Assembly (NCBI GenBank): GCA_002197525.1 | Contig: NFUN01000139.1 | Coordinates: 1-42,116 of the forward strand | Direction: 5' to 3' | DNA length: 42,116 nucleotides | Source of the DNA: Acidobacteria subdivision 13 bacterium RH2 MAG17b | GTDB taxonomy: Bacteria; Acidobacteriota; Terriglobia; UBA7540 | Part shown: piece after piece, positions 39,108 to 42,116 of the stretch | Layout: each line of letters begins with the position of its first letter | Position numbering within the stretch: position 1 is the stretch's first letter | Made by a program: the position numbers and the translations under genes | Notes under the pieces: generated by a model | The model's input: the letters and a program-made list of their open reading frames with translations, nothing else | What the model was told of the DNA's origin: nothing | The model's database searches: none

Positions 39108-40730
39108 TTACGGGCTTACGGGCAAGCCGGCTTGCTTCCATCCCTTGAGGCCATCCTGGTAAACCTTGACCCGGCTCTGGTCAAAACCCTGGGCGATCAC
39201 CGCACGCGCCGCAGCGCGGCTGAAAGCGCAGACGTCATCCGGCGAGCCGCCCTGTTCGCCCCTTTCATAGAAAACCAGGATATTGTCTTTCGGGAGCTGG
39301 CTCGCCCGCTGACCAATTTCTTCCACCGGAATGTTAATCGCGCCGGGGATGTGCTCTGTGGCGAATTTGCGGGCCGGGCGGACATCAACAAAGACAGCCT
39401 TGTTTTTGAAAAGCGCCTCGGCTTCCGCTGTGCGGATCAACGTGGGCTTCTGCAGCTTGGCCTCATCCGGGCTGCATGCCAGCGCGGACTGCGCCTGGAT
39501 TTGCGCGAAGACGCCGCCGCCTAAATCGCCATTGCCGCTTGCGTCAAGTGATGCTGGCGGACTAGAAGCAGGAGTGGCCCCTGGAGTTGATGGACGGAGG
39601 GCCGCCGCCGGAGGAGCCGGTGCGCTTACCGCTTGCTTCATGGTCCCGTATGCGGAAATTTGCTGGCCGATGAGCTGGAAAAACTGCGCGGGATTCGGCG
39701 GGCCAACGATCATCTGCCGTCCTACAAAGAACGTGGGTGTGCCGCGCACTCCGAGCGCCTTTCCGTCCGCAGCGTCTTGTTGAACTCGCGCCGCCATGCT
39801 GCCGCTTGAGAGGCACTCATCAAACTGCTTCGTGTCGAGGCCGAGCTGGGCGGCGTAACTTTCAAGCGCATTGACGCTGAGGTCGGATTGCTTCTGGTAG
39901 AACAGTTTCTCAGCCTGCCAGAACTTGCCTTGGTTCGCCGCGCACTCACTGGCCTCCGCCGCCTTTTCCGCCTGCGGATGGACGCCGGTTAGGGGAAATT
40001 GGCGGAATACAAAACGTATCCGGCTCCCATACTGCTGTAGCACATTCTCAACGGTCTGCTGCGCCAATCCGCACATGGGGCATTCGAAATCGCCAAATTC
40101 CACCACGGTTACCGGAGAATCGACATTGCCTGTAGCATGGCTGTCCGGCCGCACTAACCTCGCCGCGAGCGTTTCCGGAGCTACAGGTTTCGCCGGAGCA
40201 AGTTCGCCCGAGTGTGAAAGGTGCACGAAAGCTGGAATTCCAACGGCAAGAACCACCACGAGCAGCGCAAATTGCCCCCGGACGGCATTCAGCGCCGCCG
40301 CTCCTTCCGGCTGCCCGGGCGGTCGCGCCACGCGCCACATGGCAAGCGCCAGGATGAGCGTCACCGTGATCGCGGAGAGCAGGCACCACGCACACCAAGC
40401 GTGCACTACGAAGGCTTCGATCCCTGTCAAAACTATCGAAGCGATGAATCCGCCGCCGGAAACCAATAGGGTCGCGTAGCGGATGGGAGTGAACAGCGCC
40501 TTGCCTCCCAAAGTTTCTGCAAAGGCAAGCAAGGCGAGCGCGCCGTACATGGCCACTCCGAAAAGCGGCAGCGGCACACCCCACAAGTGAGCGTAGGAAC
40601 TGGCGCGCACCACGTCGCAGCCGGTGCCCAGGCAGACCAGCGGGTGCGAGGGCGAGGTATAGACCCACCACAGATACAGGGCATCGAAAAGTCCCACGAA
40701 GCTCAGAGCCAGAATCAAAAACTTGCGCAT
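39108..40730 (-). CDS. VKOR-DsbA-rhodanese fusion, disulfide-forming membrane protein
   Basis: A 540-residue three-domain redox protein. Residues 1-140 are a vitamin K epoxide reductase (DsbB-like) membrane domain with Cys33/Cys38 and the active CAWC (Cys113, Cys116). After another helix (about 153-170), residues 195-365 are a periplasmic DsbA/thioredoxin domain with CPMC (Cys217, Cys220) and the cis-Pro loop RGTPTFFVG. A Pro/Ala-rich linker leads to a rhodanese domain (about 425-540; VFVDVRPARKFATEHIPGA). VKOR re-oxidises the DsbA part using quinone, so the protein is likely a self-contained disulfide-bond machine. The rhodanese loop reads FYERGEQGG: the usual catalytic Cys is Glu489, with Cys501 nearby. 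Confidence 0.9.
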   Translation of the reverse strand: MRKFLILALSFVGLFDALYLWWVYTSPSHPLVCLGTGCDVVRASSYAHLWGVPLPLFGVAMYGALALLAFAETLGGKALFTPIRYATLLVSGGGFIASIVLTGIEAFVVHAWCAWCLLSAITVTLILALAMWRVARPPGQPEGAAALNAVRGQFALLVVVLAVGIPAFVHLSHSGELAPAKPVAPETLAARLVRPDSHATGNVDSPVTVVEFGDFECPMCGLAQQTVENVLQQYGSRIRFVFRQFPLTGVHPQAEKAAEASECAANQGKFWQAEKLFYQKQSDLSVNALESYAAQLGLDTKQFDECLSSGSMAARVQQDAADGKALGVRGTPTFFVGRQMIVGPPNPAQFFQLIGQQISAYGTMKQAVSAPAPPAAALRPSTPGATPASSPPASLDASGNGDLGGGVFAQIQAQSALACSPDEAKLQKPTLIRTAEAEALFKNKAVFVDVRPARKFATEHIPGAINIPVEEIGQRASQLPKDNILVFYERGEQGGSPDDVCAFSRAAARAVIAQGFDQSRVKVYQDGLKGWKQAGLPVSP

Positions 40731-40784
40731 GGCGTCAATTCTACCGCCTGAAGCTAACTTTGAGAAATTTCCTTCTCGCCGCCC

Positions 40785-40885
40785 GGTAGTGACTCATTTT
40801 GGTTTTGTAGCGCCGGGCTTCAGCCCGGCACAGCCTTCAAAATGCCGACCTGAAGGTCGGCGCTACGACAAACTGAGTCACTACC
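40785..40885. repeat. REPIN-like element, family A copy 5
   Basis: Full-length: termini GGTAGTGACTCA and TGAGTCACTACC are perfectly complementary. Inside, GTAG plus CCGGGC-TTCA-GCCCGG and, inverted, CCGACC-TGAA-GGTCGG plus CTAC. It lies between the VKOR fusion start and the end of the rhomboid gene. Confidence 0.87.
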
Positions 40886-40909
40886 CGCCGTCCGCGGCCC
40901 CAATTGGGC

Positions 40910-41620
40910 TCAGAGGACCGGCCACAGCAGTTCCGTCCGGCGGCCCAGTAGGCGAACCCACAAGCCCAGGACGATGCCCGCGGCAAACCCACCTACGTGG
41001 GCCCACCAGGCTACGCCGCCGCCCGTGGCGGATTGAATTGCGAGCATCTGATATCCCATTAGAAATTGAATGAGGAACCAGTAGCCCAGTACGAGCGCAG
41101 CGGGAAGGTGAACGGTCCAGAGGAAGAAGATCAGGAAGACGACGGTGGTGATGCGGGCGCGGGGAAAACAGACGAAATAGGCGCCAAGCACTCCGGCGAT
41201 GGCCCCGCTTGCGCCGATCGACGGCAGCCGCGAACCCGCATTCATGCTGATGTGCAGGAGCGCCGCGGCGAAGCCGCTCACGAAGTAGAGGAAAAGGTAT
41301 CGCGAATGCCCAAAGCGGTCCTCGACGCTCCGGCCGAACACGAACAGGAAAAGCATGTTGCCGATCAGGTGAAACCAACCGCCATGCAGAAACATGGAGA
41401 CGAGAACGGGGATCAGCAAACCCGCAAGGTTCGCGACGATCCAGCCGTGCGGCGTAACATAACGGGCGGGAACCAGGCCGAAAACATCAATGAAGCGGTT
41501 CAAGGCAGGCCCGAGCGAAAGCTCATAGAGAAAGACGGCCGTATTGCAAGCGATCAACAGCAGGGTGCATCCCCAAAATGTACGCCTGTGAACGTCGTCA
41601 TTGAGCGGGATGGGAACCAT
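40910..41620 (-). CDS. Rhomboid-family intramembrane serine protease
   Basis: A 236-residue rhomboid. The catalytic serine lies in SIGASGA (Ser138) and histidine in WWAHVGG (His208); helix 2 has HGGWFHLIGNM (HxxxxHxxxN). Loop 1 contains the FGRSVEDRFG motif usual for GlpG-like proteins of this group. Six to seven membrane helices and no extra domain. MVPIPLNDD at 41620 is the best start; an upstream in-frame frame adds 30 low-complexity residues. Substrates are unknown. It is distinct from the TPR-fused rhomboid at 1599-3005, the two sharing only the core motifs. Confidence 0.9.
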   Translation of the reverse strand: MVPIPLNDDVHRRTFWGCTLLLIACNTAVFLYELSLGPALNRFIDVFGLVPARYVTPHGWIVANLAGLLIPVLVSMFLHGGWFHLIGNMLFLFVFGRSVEDRFGHSRYLFLYFVSGFAAALLHISMNAGSRLPSIGASGAIAGVLGAYFVCFPRARITTVVFLIFFLWTVHLPAALVLGYWFLIQFLMGYQMLAIQSATGGGVAWWAHVGGFAAGIVLGLWVRLLGRRTELLWPVL

Positions 41621-41854
41621 GACGCATTGTACCCTGAACTGTTTGAGCCTCCCATCAGTTCTGGTGCGGCGCGGGCCAGGCCGGAGCCGGACGGTCGCGC
41701 TCGCGGCCACACGGCCCGCGTGTAGTTCTTACTTGCGTACCAACATGTAACAAGCTGTTTCCCAGACCGTGAAGAACTGTTTCCTTCCAGCCCGGTGTTA
41801 TACATAACGACATAAGTCGTCGACGCTCGAAAGCTGGTGCGCCGGTCTGCGACC

Positions 41855-42109
41855 GGGCTTGTCCAAATTACGGTCTGCCTTTCGCGAAGGGTTCTGCGGC
41901 TCTGCCGCTTGCTGTGCGGAAAGGCTTCGCCTTTCCGGCACCCGGCAATCCTCCCAACCCAGTTTTCCTTTGGCGCGAAGGCTGAGTCTTCGCGCCAAAG
42001 GAAAACCTTAATGAACGCGTTTTCGCGCCCGGAAAGCCATAGGCTTTCCGCACAGCGGGGCGGCGCAGCCGCTTCCCACACCGGAATGTGCGGTTAATTT
42101 GGACAGCCC
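41855..42109. repeat. 255-bp nested inverted-repeat element with five hairpins
   Basis: Outer ends GGGCTTGTCCAAATTA (41855-41870) and TAATTTGGACAGCCC (42095-42109) are near-complementary. Inside lie, in mirror order, GCGGC/GCCGC (41896-41908), CGGAAAGGC/GCCTTTCCG (41917-41937), a perfect 18-bp stem TTTTCCTTTGGCGCGAAG (41963-41980 with 41988-42005), CGGAAAGCC/GGCTTTCCG (42030-42050) and GCGGC/GCCGC (42060-42072). No protein-coding frame is convincing here, nor in 41621-41854 before it. Confidence 0.75.
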
Positions 42110-42116
42110 TGGTCTG

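Noticed and set aside
5842-40885. CRISPR-like repeats
   Set aside because: Repeats are dispersed singly or in pairs, are internally palindromic, and have no regular spacers or cas genes.

Overview
This is a GC-rich, gene-dense stretch of the chromosome of a Gram-negative (diderm) bacterium. A complete Tol-Pal set, an Lpt lipopolysaccharide export module and a Pal lipoprotein show an outer membrane. The mix of a TolQRAB-Pal-YbgF operon, a Pal with an extra Ig-like domain, an LptC/LptA-like fusion, a PaoABC-like molybdenum hydroxylase and a VKOR-DsbA-rhodanese fusion suggests an Acidobacteriota-like organism. That placement is inference from gene content and was not tested by search. No rRNA, tRNA or CRISPR array was recognised.

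Layout. Positions 1-80 hold the tail of an IS3-type transposase. Genes at 204-3005 (+) encode a small secreted protein, a diacylglycerol-kinase-like lipid kinase and a rhomboid-TPR membrane protein. On the minus strand, 3088-7394 carries thyX, rpmE, a YdcF-like protein, the tRNA t6A enzyme TsaC/Sua5, a DUF971 protein and the Fe-S carrier Mrp. Molybdate transporter genes modA, modB and modC (7608-10753, +) are pushed apart by inserted repeats. A nitrilase and a SIS-domain protein (minus) precede a three-subunit molybdenum hydroxylase with a small Cys-rich protein (13946-17956, +). The molybdate transporter lies about 3 kb from this likely molybdate consumer.

From 18138 to 24699 (minus) lie ssb and the tol-pal genes, read in the order tolQ, tolR, tolA/tonB-like, tolB, pal, ybgF. 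A decayed restriction/helicase gene (25057-26640) separates them from the cluster lptCA-lptB-rpoN-hpf-rapZ (26654-33127, minus), followed by recJ and a cold-shock gene. Two membrane glycosyltransferases are divergently arranged around 37.2 kb. A VKOR-DsbA-rhodanese fusion and a second rhomboid close the window.

The most notable non-coding content is a population of small palindromic elements. Three families with different terminal inverted repeats (A: 5842, 7493, 22528, 24790, 40785; B: 9435, 24902; C: 9277, 22382) share an inner cassette: GTAG followed by a hairpin whose arm sequence changes while pairing is kept. This is the architecture of REP/REPIN elements mobilised by RAYT transposases, though no RAYT is present here. 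Two further element types are a composite MITE-like unit with 19-bp perfect termini (10777-11170) and a 255-bp nest of five hairpins (41855-42109). I see no clearly new defence or biosynthetic system. The best leads are the modular REPIN families and the molybdenum hydroxylase with its altered FAD subunit and Cys-rich partner.
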